Assembly: GCA_910579725.1 (NCBI GenBank)
Contig: CAJTUD010000009.1
Location: forward strand, 1 to 63,158
Direction: 5' to 3'
DNA: 63,158 nucleotides
Source: an uncultured Oscillospiraceae bacterium
GTDB taxonomy: Bacteria; Bacillota; Clostridia; Oscillospirales; Oscillospiraceae
Position numbers and translations under genes: made by a program. A model generated the notes under the pieces. That model saw nothing but the letters and a program-made list of their open reading frames with translations, was not told where the DNA came from and ran no database searches. Positions within the stretch are counted from its first letter, which is position 1, and every line of letters starts with the position of its first letter. Positions 1 to 8,320 of the stretch are shown here, piece after piece.

Positions 1-656
1 ACGCTTGCTTTCTTACATAATGCCTTCATCTCCGCCCAAATTTGCCGGCGGGAGATACCTTTTCCGCTTCTGGTGAGAAAGATCTCGCCGGAAGTGATTT
101 TTTGCTTCTTGGCGTACTTTTGCAGTTTTCGGCAAAGCTTCCTTGGTAGCAGAATAGTTCGGATTTTTCCTTTCAGCGCAATATCCGTACATCCTGCCCG
201 AACAGCTTCCACCGTTATGTATTTGACTTCTGAGACCCGAATCCCAGTGGCACAGATGGTCTCGATGAGCAAGCCCAGACGTGCTTTTCCCAGCGCATCA
301 GCCGTCTCCAAAAGACGCAGATACTCTGTCTTCGTCAGTTCCTTTTCTGGGCTGCGAAACATTTTCCTCTGAATTTTCAGATACTTCGCACGGCACTCCG
401 GCCACTGCATGAACGCAAAAAATTTATTCAGAGACGATAACTTGGAGTTGATCGTTTCTGATTTATAACCTTCTGTACGTAGATGATATTTCCACTCGAC
501 TGTGATTTCCACCGTCACTTCCCGCCCAGCCAACCATATCATAAAGTGCCGCAAGTCCCGCAGATACTTCTCGATGGTGCTCTGCTCCCGATCTTCCTGT
601 TTCAAATGCTGCCAGAATAAGTCAAATAGATTATTTGTCAAGATATGATGTTCCAC
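1..656 (-). CDS. Tyrosine-type site-specific recombinase (integrase), 3' end beyond the window
   Basis: The frame is open from a GTG at 656 to the window edge, giving 218 codons. GGAGGC at 664-669 is 7 nt upstream of the GTG. The N-terminal ~90 residues look like a SAM-like core-binding domain (TIEKYLRDLRHF, SETINSKLSSLNKFF). The start of the catalytic domain follows, with ETICATGIRVSEVKYI, where the Arg of GIRVSEV matches the first catalytic Arg of tyrosine recombinases. The HxxR box and Tyr nucleophile would lie outside the window. Base composition is more AT-rich than in neighbouring mutL, which suggests transfer. A 12-bp inverted repeat overlaps its ribosome binding site. It could be a small mobile-element integrase or a phase-variation invertase; the sequence here cannot decide. 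Confidence 0.85.
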   Translation of the reverse strand, partial: MEHHILTNNLFDLFWQHLKQEDREQSTIEKYLRDLRHFMIWLAGREVTVEITVEWKYHLRTEGYKSETINSKLSSLNKFFAFMQWPECRAKYLKIQRKMFRSPEKELTKTEYLRLLETADALGKARLGLLIETICATGIRVSEVKYITVEAVRAGCTDIALKGKIRTILLPRKLCRKLQKYAKKQKITSGEIFLTRSGKGISRRQIWAEMKALCKKAS

Positions 657-665
657 TGTTGATGC

Positions 666-708
666 CTCCAATCAAGTTTATGGTATCTCCCATTTTACTT
701 GATTGGAG
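666..708. repeat. 12-bp perfect inverted repeat overlapping the recombinase ribosome binding site
   Basis: CTCCAATCAAGT at 666-677 is the exact reverse complement of ACTTGATTGGAG at 697-708, with a 19-bp spacer. The left arm contains the recombinase Shine-Dalgarno on the minus strand. It may be a recombinase binding or crossover site, a terminal repeat, or an RNA hairpin controlling the recombinase. The repeat is seen directly; the function is inference. Confidence 0.6.
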
Positions 709-771
709 CTCTTCTGTAAAATTACTTTGCTATAGTTTCTTCCCCCTGATGGATATACTCCCTCCAGCTAA

Positions 772-891
772 TCAATCAAATCCCCGATGATCATGGTACG
801 CCGCGCGCCAAAAGCCCGATAAACTGTTGGATATATCATAAACCTGGACAAACCGTTCAAACTGATTCAGCAAATGATGGGCAGTCTCCAT
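772..891 (-). pseudogene. Possible gene remnant of 39 codons
   Basis: A minus-strand frame from ATG 891 to TGA 772 encodes a protein-like stretch (LLNQFERFVQVYD, then LSGFWRAAYHDHRGFD). An in-frame ATG also exists at 912. No clear ribosome binding site was seen and I do not recognise a family. It sits between the recombinase and mutL in AT-rich DNA, so it may be the tail of a gene disrupted when the recombinase arrived, or chance. Confidence 0.2.
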
Positions 892-1008
892 AAGTAAAGG
901 TATGCTGCACATATGGATACAGCGGATATCTGGGCATGGCAATTCCGGGAAAGCATGTTTTCAATATTCACAATAAACGTGGCACGTTCATATCCTCGGA
1001 TACCCCTC

Positions 1009-1037
1009 TTGCAAATAAAGCAAAAAGTTGCTATAAT
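1009..1037 (+). promoter_or_regulatory. Sigma-A promoter of mutL
   Basis: TTGCAA at 1009-1014, a 17-bp spacer and a perfect TATAAT at 1032-1037, about 40 nt upstream of the mutL start. Confidence 0.75.
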
Positions 1038-1079
1038 TGAAGCAAGAAATCTGTTCCTCTGGCAGAAAGGAGAAAAACC

Positions 1080-2975
1080 ATGCCCCATATTCAACAGCTC
1101 TCCCCCCACGTAGCGGACCTGATCGCCGCCGGCGAGGTGGTGGAGCGCCCCGCCAGCGTGGTGAAAGAGCTGGTGGAAAACGCAATCGACGCGGGCGCCG
1201 CCGCAGTTGTGGTGGAGCTGCAAAACGGCGGCATGTCTTTGATCCGGGTAACGGATAACGGCTGCGGCATCGCACCTGAGGAGCTGCCTTCCGCCTTTCT
1301 GCGCCACGCCACCAGCAAGCTCAGAAATCCGGAAGATCTGGCCGCTATCGGTACGCTTGGCTTCCGGGGCGAAGCCCTGGCCGCTATCTCCGCTGTCAGC
1401 AAGCTGGATGTTTTTACCCGGCAGAAGGGTGCAGAAATGGGAGCCACCCTCCACTTGGAGGCCGGCGTTCCTGGACCGGTAGAGGAAGCGGGATGCCCAG
1501 AGGGAACTACCTTTGCCGTCCGGGAGCTGTTCTACAACACCCCCGCTCGGCTGAAATTTATGAAAACTGACAGCGCGGAGGCTTCCGCCGCCGCCGCCGT
1601 CATCGCACAGATTGCCCTGAGCCACCCGGAGGTCTCCATCCGCTATTTCCGGGACGGAAAGGAGGAGCTCCACACCCCCGGGGACAACAACCTTCTCTCT
1701 GCCATCTACGCCGCCAGAGGACGGGAGTTCGCCCTGCATCTGACAGAGGTTCAGGGAGGCGGCGAAGGAATCAGCGTCCACGGCTACGTGACTGAACCCC
1801 TGGCAGGCCGGGGCAACCGGGCCATGCAGACTTTTTTCTGCTGCGGCAGAATGATCAAATCTACCTTACTGACCGCCGCAGTGGAGGAAGCCTACGCCAA
1901 CAGGCAGATGAAAGGGAAATATCCCGGCTGCGTGCTCCATATTGATCTGCCGCTCCATCTGGTGGACGTGAATGTCCACCCTGCAAAAACAGTGGTGAAA
2001 TTTGTCCATGAGAGGGCCCTCTTCTCCGCCGTTCACCACACGGTGAAGGACGCGCTGGACGGCGGTGCAAAGCCGCCAGTTGAAGCGCCCGCGCCGCTGC
2101 CGGCTGCCGGAAAAGGGAACGTTTCTACTCCACCGCGGGAACAAAAAGCGGTTCCCAAAGCGGGATTTTTTCAGACCATGGACGCAAAATCCTTTCGGGA
2201 GAAGGGGGCGGCTCCCAGACCGGCGGGGATTCGGGCCGAACGGTCGGAGATGGGCGGCCGCCTTATGTTCCGTGACGCCGCCCGGCCCCGGCCGGAATTT
2301 GGGAGAGCGGAAACTCCGGCGGCGGTTTCTCCTTCGGAAACGGCCATCCTGTCAGAACCCAAACAGCCTGCGGCTCCGCCGCCGGAGCAGATTACCCTGA
2401 CAGCCCGGCCAGCTCCCTGGCGTTTTGCGGGCGAAGTGCTTCATACATATATCATTGCCGAGGACGGAGACGACGTATGGCTGATCGACAAACATGCGGC
2501 CCATGAGAGAATGAACTTCGACCGGCTGAAGGCCAATCTGGAGCCGGTGATGCGGCAGCGGCTTCTCGCCCCTCTGGCGGCGGAACTTCCGCCGGAGCAG
2601 TACGGTGCGCTGCTGGAAAATCTTCCACTGCTGGAGGAATTCGGCTTCGAGGCGGAGGATTTCGGCACAGGGTGCCTGATGGTACGGGAGATCCCTTCCG
2701 ACCTGGATCCCGGAATGGTACGGGAGACGCTGGAGGAGCTGGCAGGGAAGCTGCTGGCCTGCGGCAGGGCGGACCCGGCCGCGGCCAGGGACGCACTGCT
2801 GCACACGATGGCCTGCAAGGCTGCCATCAAGGGAGGATGGACCTCCGACCCAGCGGAGCTGAAGGTGTTGATTGAGAGGGTACAAAGCGGAGAGGTTCAG
2901 TTCTGCCCCCACGGAAGGCCGGTAAAGGTGAAGCTCTCCAAGTACGAAATTGAAAAGATGTTCAAAAGGGCGTAG
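1080..2975 (+). CDS. mutL: DNA mismatch repair protein MutL
   Basis: Couples mismatch recognition by MutS to strand removal. The 631 residues are normal for a Gram-positive MutL. The N-terminal GHKL ATPase shows ELVENAIDAG (from 30), DNGCGI (59-64) and GFRGEAL (94-100). A Pro/Ala-rich linker (~330-440) leads to the C-terminal dimerisation/endonuclease domain with DKHAAHER (470-477, metal-binding motif), ACKAAIKGG (from 578) and CPHGRP (609-614). These motifs mark the nicking-competent MutL type found in bacteria without MutH. AAAGGAG sits just upstream of the ATG. mutS, often directly upstream, is absent here; that side carries a recombinase instead. miaA and hfq follow, a common order. Confidence 0.97.
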   Translation: MPHIQQLSPHVADLIAAGEVVERPASVVKELVENAIDAGAAAVVVELQNGGMSLIRVTDNGCGIAPEELPSAFLRHATSKLRNPEDLAAIGTLGFRGEALAAISAVSKLDVFTRQKGAEMGATLHLEAGVPGPVEEAGCPEGTTFAVRELFYNTPARLKFMKTDSAEASAAAAVIAQIALSHPEVSIRYFRDGKEELHTPGDNNLLSAIYAARGREFALHLTEVQGGGEGISVHGYVTEPLAGRGNRAMQTFFCCGRMIKSTLLTAAVEEAYANRQMKGKYPGCVLHIDLPLHLVDVNVHPAKTVVKFVHERALFSAVHHTVKDALDGGAKPPVEAPAPLPAAGKGNVSTPPREQKAVPKAGFFQTMDAKSFREKGAAPRPAGIRAERSEMGGRLMFRDAARPRPEFGRAETPAAVSPSETAILSEPKQPAAPPPEQITLTARPAPWRFAGEVLHTYIIAEDGDDVWLIDKHAAHERMNFDRLKANLEPVMRQRLLAPLAAELPPEQYGALLENLPLLEEFGFEAEDFGTGCLMVREIPSDLDPGMVRETLEELAGKLLACGRADPAAARDALLHTMACKAAIKGGWTSDPAELKVLIERVQSGEVQFCPHGRPVKVKLSKYEIEKMFKRA

Positions 2976-2977
2976 AC

Positions 2978-3320
2978 GTACTTTTCCCGCGCGGAAAAAG
3001 TACCAAAAGAGCACTTAAGGAACTACATTCCTTAAGAATCCTCCTGAACGACGGAGGTTATTTGTTTTTTTACGCTTTTCTCTGTAGTCTGCCCTGCCTA
3101 AACCGGGTATGTTCCCGCATGACGGGCAAAGCGGCTGCCCGGCGGTGTCGCCGGCAGTTCCTACCCTATTGATTTGAGATCTTCCGATAGAAACGGCGCA
3201 TATGCGTCTCCCCGTCCTTTTGTTCACACAAAAAGCAGGCAAAAAGTCCGAGACCGTTCAGGCCCCCGGACTGTGACAAAAAGTCACTCCTGTTTGCCGC
3301 CCGCAGGGCGGTGAAAAGAA
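2978..3320. repeat. Noncoding element 1 with inverted two-hairpin ends (mutL-miaA gap)
   Basis: The gap between mutL and miaA (2976-3358) holds no gene. Its left end has hairpin GTAC...GTAC (2978-3003), a CCAAAAGAG linker and hairpin CTTAAGGAA/TTCCTTAAG (3014-3036) followed by AATCC. The right end, read on the minus strand, has hairpin CCGCCC/GGGCGG (3297-3311), a short A-rich linker and hairpin GTGAC/GTCAC (3273-3287) followed by AGTCC. The same plan recurs at 32118-32536. A core with TTATTTG and TTTTTTTACGC lies at 3058-3075. No ribosome binding site or conserved frame was seen. Confidence 0.55.
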
Positions 3321-3358
3321 ACCGGCGGTCTGGAAGGGTCGCCAATAGGAGTCCCTTT

Positions 3359-4306
3359 ATGCAGTCAAATAAAATCCTCTGCGTTGCCGGTCCCACCGCC
3401 AGCGGCAAAACGAAAATGGGCGTCCTCCTGGCCAAACGCTTCCACGGCGAGGTGGTCAGTGTGGACTCCATGCAGATCTACAAGGGTATGTCCATCGGCA
3501 CCGCCGCCCCGACAGCGGAAGAAACAGAGGGCGTCCCCCACCACATGGTCGCCGTCGCCGGGCCCGGCGAAAACTGGTCCGCAGCCAGATTCGTCCAGGC
3601 GGCGGACCAGTGCATCCAGGACATCCTGAGCAGAGACAAGCTCCCTGTGCTGGTAGGCGGTACGGGGCTCTATCTGGACGCCGTGGTGGCGGGAAGGAGC
3701 TTCGCTCCGGGCTCCTCCGGCGGCGCGGTTCGCCGGGAGCTGGAGCGGGAGCTGGAGCAGGGAGGAATCCAGCCTCTGCTGGAACAGCTCAGGGAAGTGG
3801 ACCCGGCTTCCGCCGGAAAGCTCCATCCCGCCGACACCAAAAGGATTCTCAGAGCGCTGGAGGTCTACCGGGAAACCGGACAGACCATCTCCCGGCACAA
3901 CGAGGAAACCCGGAACCTGCCGAAAAAATATGACCCTGTCTACATTGGCCTTGCCTTCCGGGACAGGGAGGATATGAAAAAGATGATCGACCGGCGGGTG
4001 GATCAGATGCTGGCCGCGGGTCTGGCGGAGGAAGTCCGCGCACTGAGAGACGCAGGCGTTCCCAGATCCTCCACCGCCTTGCAGGCCATCGGTTACAAGG
4101 AACTGCTTCCCGCCCTGGATGGGGAGATCACCATGGAGGAAGCCGTGGAGGAAATCAAGCTCCGCTCCCGGCAGTACGCCAAGCGGCAGCTGACCTGGCT
4201 GCGGCGGAATCCGGACATTCACTGGATCTATTGGGAAAAAGAGCGGGATTTTGCCGCCGCTTTCCAAATTGCGACAGAAATCCTCACCGCCGAAGGACTA
4301 CAATAG
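3359..4306 (+). CDS. miaA: tRNA dimethylallyltransferase MiaA
   Basis: Transfers a dimethylallyl group to N6 of A37 in tRNAs reading U-starting codons. At 315 residues it has the family length when started at ATG 3359, which follows AATAGGAG; an upstream in-frame ATG at 3311 has no such site. Seen: P-loop GPTASGKT (11-18), the DSMQIYKGMSIGTA segment that binds substrate, GGTGLY in the middle, and a C-terminal region rich in Arg/Lys with RQYAKRQLTWLRR, typical of the tRNA-binding part. It lies between mutL and hfq, a widely conserved order. Confidence 0.96.
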   Translation: MQSNKILCVAGPTASGKTKMGVLLAKRFHGEVVSVDSMQIYKGMSIGTAAPTAEETEGVPHHMVAVAGPGENWSAARFVQAADQCIQDILSRDKLPVLVGGTGLYLDAVVAGRSFAPGSSGGAVRRELERELEQGGIQPLLEQLREVDPASAGKLHPADTKRILRALEVYRETGQTISRHNEETRNLPKKYDPVYIGLAFRDREDMKKMIDRRVDQMLAAGLAEEVRALRDAGVPRSSTALQAIGYKELLPALDGEITMEEAVEEIKLRSRQYAKRQLTWLRRNPDIHWIYWEKERDFAAAFQIATEILTAEGLQ

Positions 4307-4377
4307 ACTTCGGGCGGACAAGCTGTTCAATAACATTATTGTCTGCCACCATTCAAACAAAAGAGAGGTAGACAATT

Positions 4378-4614
4378 ATGAGCAAATCACCCAACCTGCA
4401 AGATGTGTTCCTTGCTTCCGCCCGGCGGAATGAAACCCCTGTAACCGTGTTTCTGATGAACGGCTTTCAGATGAGAGGCGTAATCACAGGGTTCGATTCC
4501 TTTACCGTGGTTCTTACCGCCGACGGAAAACAAAACCTGATTTACAAGCACGCAATTTCTACCGTCAGTCCCGCCAGAACTGTGGACCTGACCGAGTGGG
4601 AGGACACATTGTAA
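4378..4614 (+). CDS. hfq: RNA chaperone Hfq
   Basis: Hexameric Sm-like protein that binds sRNAs and mRNAs. At 78 residues it is the short Gram-positive form. The Sm1 fold region (VFLMNGFQMRGVITGFDSF) and the Sm2 motif (NLIYKHAISTV, with the Y-K-H residues of the proximal RNA-binding face) are visible. The C-terminus is short and acidic. It starts after AAAGAGAGG 72 nt downstream of miaA and is probably cotranscribed with it. Its presence makes trans-acting sRNAs in this genome plausible. Confidence 0.96.
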   Translation: MSKSPNLQDVFLASARRNETPVTVFLMNGFQMRGVITGFDSFTVVLTADGKQNLIYKHAISTVSPARTVDLTEWEDTL

Positions 4615-4684
4615 GCGCTTTGCCGGAAAAGTCCTCCGCCCGCCGGCCTGACAGTTCCGCGCCTTCCCGGAAAGAGAGATACAT

Positions 4685-5986
4685 ATGAAAAACAGCACGC
4701 TGGCAACAAAATTGATGATCGCCGCCATTTTCCTCACCGTCCTGATTTACTTCGGCGTGAATCTGGCGGCCTATTTCTCCGATCCCTATTCCACCACCGC
4801 CGCATTCAGCTACACGGGGGAAAACGCGGTGACGGTTTCCGGATATGTGGTGAGAGAGGAGGAGGTACTGGAAGGCGGCGGGGAGCTGGTCTATTCCGCC
4901 CGGAGCGAAGGCGAACGGGTGGGCCGGGGCGGTACGGTTGCGCTGATTTACCCAAGCGCCCAGGCACTGAGCGATGCCAATACTCTCCGGGAGCTTACCA
5001 GCCAGCTGGATCAGCTCCAATATGCCCGTTCTCTGGCTTCCGGCAGTCAGGCCACAGCCCGGCTGGACGAGGAAATCGTAGGAACCCTCTCCGATTTCCG
5101 GGGCCTTTTGGCCTCCGGCGGGCTGGATGCCGCCGCTCGCGTGGGGCAGAATCTGCGTACCGCCATTCTCCGCCGGGGATATACCTACTCCGGCGCCGAG
5201 GGACTGGACGCTTCCATTGCCGGACTGCAAAACCGGATCAGCGAGCTTTCCGCCTCCGTGGAGGCCGATGTGACCCGGATTTCCGCCCCCAAGGCAGGTC
5301 TGTTCTCCGGTCTGGTGGACGGCTATGAGAATACTCTTACCCTGGAGAGCATTCAGGATATCACGCCCTCCGGCTATAAGGCCATTCTCCCGGAAAACAG
5401 TGTGGATGGCGTGGGAAAAATGGTCTACGGGGACACGTGGTCCTTCATGACGCTCATGCGCAGCGAGGATGTGAAACGACTTCAAGAGGGGGAACGAATT
5501 ACCCTCCGATTCCAGAAGGGGCTGGATCGGGACATGGAAATGACGGTCTCCTATATCAGCGCCGAGGAAAGCGGACGGCGGGTGGTCGTCTTCACCACCC
5601 GGCGCTACCTCCAGCTGGCCACTCTTCTGCGCCACCAGAACGCCCAGATTATTTTTGAAAGCTATGAGGGCATCCGGGTACCCCGCAGCGCCGTGAGAGT
5701 GGATACCCAGACGGTGACGGACGAAAACGGGCAGCCGGTGCCGGACAGTCAGGGCAATCCCAAGACTCTGGCGGTGACATGCGTGTATTCCCTCTGGGGC
5801 GACACCGCCCGGCTCAAGCCGGTGAAGGTGCTCTGGCAGGAGGAGGACTATATTTTGGTAGCCCCGGACGAGGAGGCCCTCAGCGCCTTCACTTCGGAGA
5901 AAACCAGGGAGAGCCGCCGCCTCCGGGCGGGGGATCAGGTAATTACTGCGGCAGCGGAGCTGTATGACGGAAAGGTGGTCGGATAA
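4685..5986 (+). CDS. HlyD-like membrane-anchored adaptor protein
   Basis: 433 residues. One N-terminal membrane segment (about 8-30) is followed by an extracytoplasmic part with a biotinyl-lipoyl-like segment (GYVVREEEVLEGGGELVYSA), a helical region (about 90-190) and a C-terminal beta-rich region. This is the layout of HlyD/membrane-fusion adaptors. No ABC or RND transporter gene is adjacent. It sits at the head of yggS-sepF-divIVA, and its TAA directly abuts the yggS ATG, so a role at the envelope or division site is a reasonable inference. RBS: AAAGAGAGATACAT. Confidence 0.7.
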   Translation: MKNSTLATKLMIAAIFLTVLIYFGVNLAAYFSDPYSTTAAFSYTGENAVTVSGYVVREEEVLEGGGELVYSARSEGERVGRGGTVALIYPSAQALSDANTLRELTSQLDQLQYARSLASGSQATARLDEEIVGTLSDFRGLLASGGLDAAARVGQNLRTAILRRGYTYSGAEGLDASIAGLQNRISELSASVEADVTRISAPKAGLFSGLVDGYENTLTLESIQDITPSGYKAILPENSVDGVGKMVYGDTWSFMTLMRSEDVKRLQEGERITLRFQKGLDRDMEMTVSYISAEESGRRVVVFTTRRYLQLATLLRHQNAQIIFESYEGIRVPRSAVRVDTQTVTDENGQPVPDSQGNPKTLAVTCVYSLWGDTARLKPVKVLWQEEDYILVAPDEEALSAFTSEKTRESRRLRAGDQVITAAAELYDGKVVG

Positions 5987-6685
5987 ATGAACATCGGGGA
6001 AAACATCCGGAACGTCCGGGAACGGATCGCCCGGGCTGCCCTGACGGCGGGCCGGAATCCGGAAGACGTTCTGCTGGTGGGAGCCAGCAAGATGAACGGC
6101 GCGGATGCCTGCCGGGCGGCCATAGCCGCCGGAATCGACGCCCTTGGGGAAAACCGGGTGCAGGAGATGACCGCAAAGCTGGCGGAGCACGCCTACGACG
6201 GCGCGCCTCTCCATTTTATCGGACACTTACAGCGCAACAAGGTGCGGCAGGTGGTAGGCCGGGCGGCGCTGATTCAGTCGGCAGGCTCTCTGGAGCTGCT
6301 GGCGGAAATCCAGAGACAGGCGGAAAAGCTGAATATCGTTCAGGAGGTGCTGCTGGAGGTGAACATCGGCGGCGAGGAAAGCAAAAGCGGCTTTTCGCCT
6401 CATGAGCTGTATCCTGCGGCGGAAACGGTGCGCACATTTTCCCATGTCCGTGTCCGCGGACTGATGACCATCCCTCCTATTGCGGAAAAACCACACGGAA
6501 ATTTACCCTATTTTGAAAAAGTCGCCCAGCTTTATGTTGACATAAACCGAAATTTGTACGATAATGATTTTAAATATCTGTCCATGGGCATGAGCGATGA
6601 CTTTGAGGATGCCATAGCCGCCGGAGCCACGATGGTCCGTGTGGGTTCTGCCATCTTTGGGCATAGATTATACAGCCAACAATAA
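5987..6685 (+). CDS. YggS/YlmE-family pyridoxal-phosphate binding protein
   Basis: A single-domain alanine-racemase-fold protein that binds PLP and helps control vitamin B6 and amino-acid balance; family members show no racemase activity. 232 residues. Seen: VGASKMNGADACRAAI with the PLP Lys (usually VSKT; here GASKM), GENRVQEM, FIGHLQRNKVRQVV, LLEVNIGGEESKSGF, and the C-terminal SMGMSDDFEDAIAAGATMVR with the phosphate-binding VRVGSAIFG. It follows the HlyD-like gene without a gap and precedes sepF by 15 nt, the usual placement in Gram-positive division clusters. Confidence 0.93.
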   Translation: MNIGENIRNVRERIARAALTAGRNPEDVLLVGASKMNGADACRAAIAAGIDALGENRVQEMTAKLAEHAYDGAPLHFIGHLQRNKVRQVVGRAALIQSAGSLELLAEIQRQAEKLNIVQEVLLEVNIGGEESKSGFSPHELYPAAETVRTFSHVRVRGLMTIPPIAEKPHGNLPYFEKVAQLYVDINRNLYDNDFKYLSMGMSDDFEDAIAAGATMVRVGSAIFGHRLYSQQ

Positions 6686-6700
6686 CGGGAGGTTTCCGCC

Positions 6701-7153
6701 ATGAGCATATTTGACAACATTAAGAGGATGATCAGTCCCCTCAGCGACGAGGACGACGATTACGATGAGATCTTTGACGACCGCGACTCCCCTTTTATCG
6801 ATGATCGCCCCCGCAGCCTTGACAGGAGCAGCTCGGCTGACAGCCGCCGGGGCAAGGTGGTCAATATTCACGCCACTACCCAGCTGAAGGTGGTACTGGT
6901 AAAGCCCGAACGCTTTGAAGCGGCCAGCGAGATCGCCGATCACCTCAAGGAAAAGCGTACAGTGGTGGTAAATCTGGAATCCACCCATAAGGATATCGCC
7001 CGGCGGCTGATTGACTTCCTGTCCGGCGTAGCCTACGCGGGAGAGGGGAAGATCAAAAAGGTAGCCGCTAACACGTACATCATTACACCCTATTCCGTGG
7101 ATATCCAGGGAGATCTGATTGACGAACTGGAAAGCAACGGTATGTATTTCTGA
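6701..7153 (+). CDS. sepF: Cell division protein SepF
   Basis: Membrane anchor and organiser of FtsZ filaments at the septum. 150 residues. The N-terminal MSIFDNIKRMI is the expected amphipathic membrane helix, followed by an acidic disordered linker (about 15-55). The conserved C-terminal domain (about 60-145) has VVLVKPERFEAASEIADHL, TVVVNLE, RRLIDFLSG and ANTYIITPYSVDI. RBS: GGGAGG 8 nt upstream. It is in the yggS-sepF-divIVA run, fully typical. Confidence 0.96.
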   Translation: MSIFDNIKRMISPLSDEDDDYDEIFDDRDSPFIDDRPRSLDRSSSADSRRGKVVNIHATTQLKVVLVKPERFEAASEIADHLKEKRTVVVNLESTHKDIARRLIDFLSGVAYAGEGKIKKVAANTYIITPYSVDIQGDLIDELESNGMYF

Positions 7154-7264
7154 TCCGCGCTTCTGGAAAGAGGCTGACTTTTGATTTCACACGGGAGGGT
7201 GTGAAGCTCTGCGAGGCTTTTTCAGGCCGTTTCTATGCACAAAAAAGAGGGAGGAAGGCACAAA

Positions 7265-8080
7265 ATGATGACCCCGCAGGAAGTGGCGAACTGTACGTTT
7301 GCCAAGTCGGTGATGGGCGGCTACAATATGGCTTCGGTGGACGACTTTCTGGACAAGCTCACCGAGGACTACGCTGCCCTGTACAAGGAAAATACCGCGC
7401 TGAAGGCCAAATTGAAAATGACGGTGGACAAAATGGCCGAGTACCGGGAGTCGGAGGACGCTATTCGTTCCACCCTTCTGGCGGCGCAGAAAATGTCCAC
7501 CTCCATGCTTACCGAGGCAGAGCACAAACGGGATGCCTTGATTGCCAGCGCTTCCGCCGACGCGGAGAAACGGCTGGCGGAGCTGAAGCAGGAAATTGCT
7601 GAGGAGGAGCGCCGGCTGTCGGCAGTCCAGTTCCAGGTGGACAAGGAGTTGGAAGCGGAGCGCAGGCGGCTGAGCGTGGGTCAGGAGCAGCTGCGGGCCT
7701 TCATCCGGGACGTGAGAGCGGTATGCAACGAGGAGCTGGCCCAGCTGGAGCTCCTGCCGGAACTCCCGGCGGAAGAGCCTAAGCCCAAGCCGGTGATCCA
7801 GGTTATCCCGCCGGCAGCGGAGAAAGAGGAGGAGCCCCCGCCGGTTGCCCTGACGGAGGGAGAGGAGGTTTCTCTTTCCCATGACCAGCTGGTACAGGCG
7901 ATCAGCGCCTTTGCTCCCGCGCCGGTGGAAAACGATTCTTCAGCTCCGGAGGAACCGGAAGTGGAAGAAGGAGACGGTGCGGATGATCCCTTTGACAGCG
8001 GAGAGCTGGAGGACGAGGACGCTACCAGAATCATGAATTTGGACGATTTGCAGTTTGGGCCTAACTATACAAAGGATTGA
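7265..8080 (+). CDS. divIVA: DivIVA-domain protein
   Basis: Coiled-coil protein that senses negative membrane curvature at poles and septa. The chosen start is ATG 7265 after GGGAGGAAGG; an ATG at 7268 follows directly and an upstream in-frame ATG at 7235 lacks a site. 271 residues. The N-terminal domain has FAKSVMGGYNMASVDDFLDK, the family membrane-binding signature, then a long coiled coil (about 30-160). The tail (about 165-271) is rich in Pro/Glu and very acidic, longer than in B. subtilis DivIVA. It ends the operon at a strong terminator. Confidence 0.93.
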   Translation: MMTPQEVANCTFAKSVMGGYNMASVDDFLDKLTEDYAALYKENTALKAKLKMTVDKMAEYRESEDAIRSTLLAAQKMSTSMLTEAEHKRDALIASASADAEKRLAELKQEIAEEERRLSAVQFQVDKELEAERRRLSVGQEQLRAFIRDVRAVCNEELAQLELLPELPAEEPKPKPVIQVIPPAAEKEEEPPPVALTEGEEVSLSHDQLVQAISAFAPAPVENDSSAPEEPEVEEGDGADDPFDSGELEDEDATRIMNLDDLQFGPNYTKD

Positions 8081-8110
8081 AAAGAGGCGGCTGCCCAGCC
8101 GCCTCTTTTT
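8081..8110 (+). terminator. Intrinsic terminator of the mutL/hfq-divIVA region
   Basis: AAGAGGCGGCT and its exact complement around a 4-nt loop, ending in TTTTT, directly after the divIVA stop. Confidence 0.9.
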
Positions 8111-8320
8111 CATTCGCGGGACCGTTAGCCCTGGCGGACTGTTTCGGGATTTCCGTGGATTTATCCGGCCGGGCGGATAGTCTGGTGGAAGGTCAACCGC
8201 TAAACGCCCAAAATGCCTCACCACCGGCGCTGCGGCAGACGCTTCCGGAATAATTTTCCATTAAAGATAAAACAAAAAACCACCGCCGGCTCTCTGGGCT
8301 GCCGGGAAAGGAGCGTTTCC

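Noticed and set aside
4565..6226. 553-codon minus-strand ORF opposite the HlyD-like and YggS genes
   Set aside because: Antisense shadow; composition reflects codon bias of the real genes.
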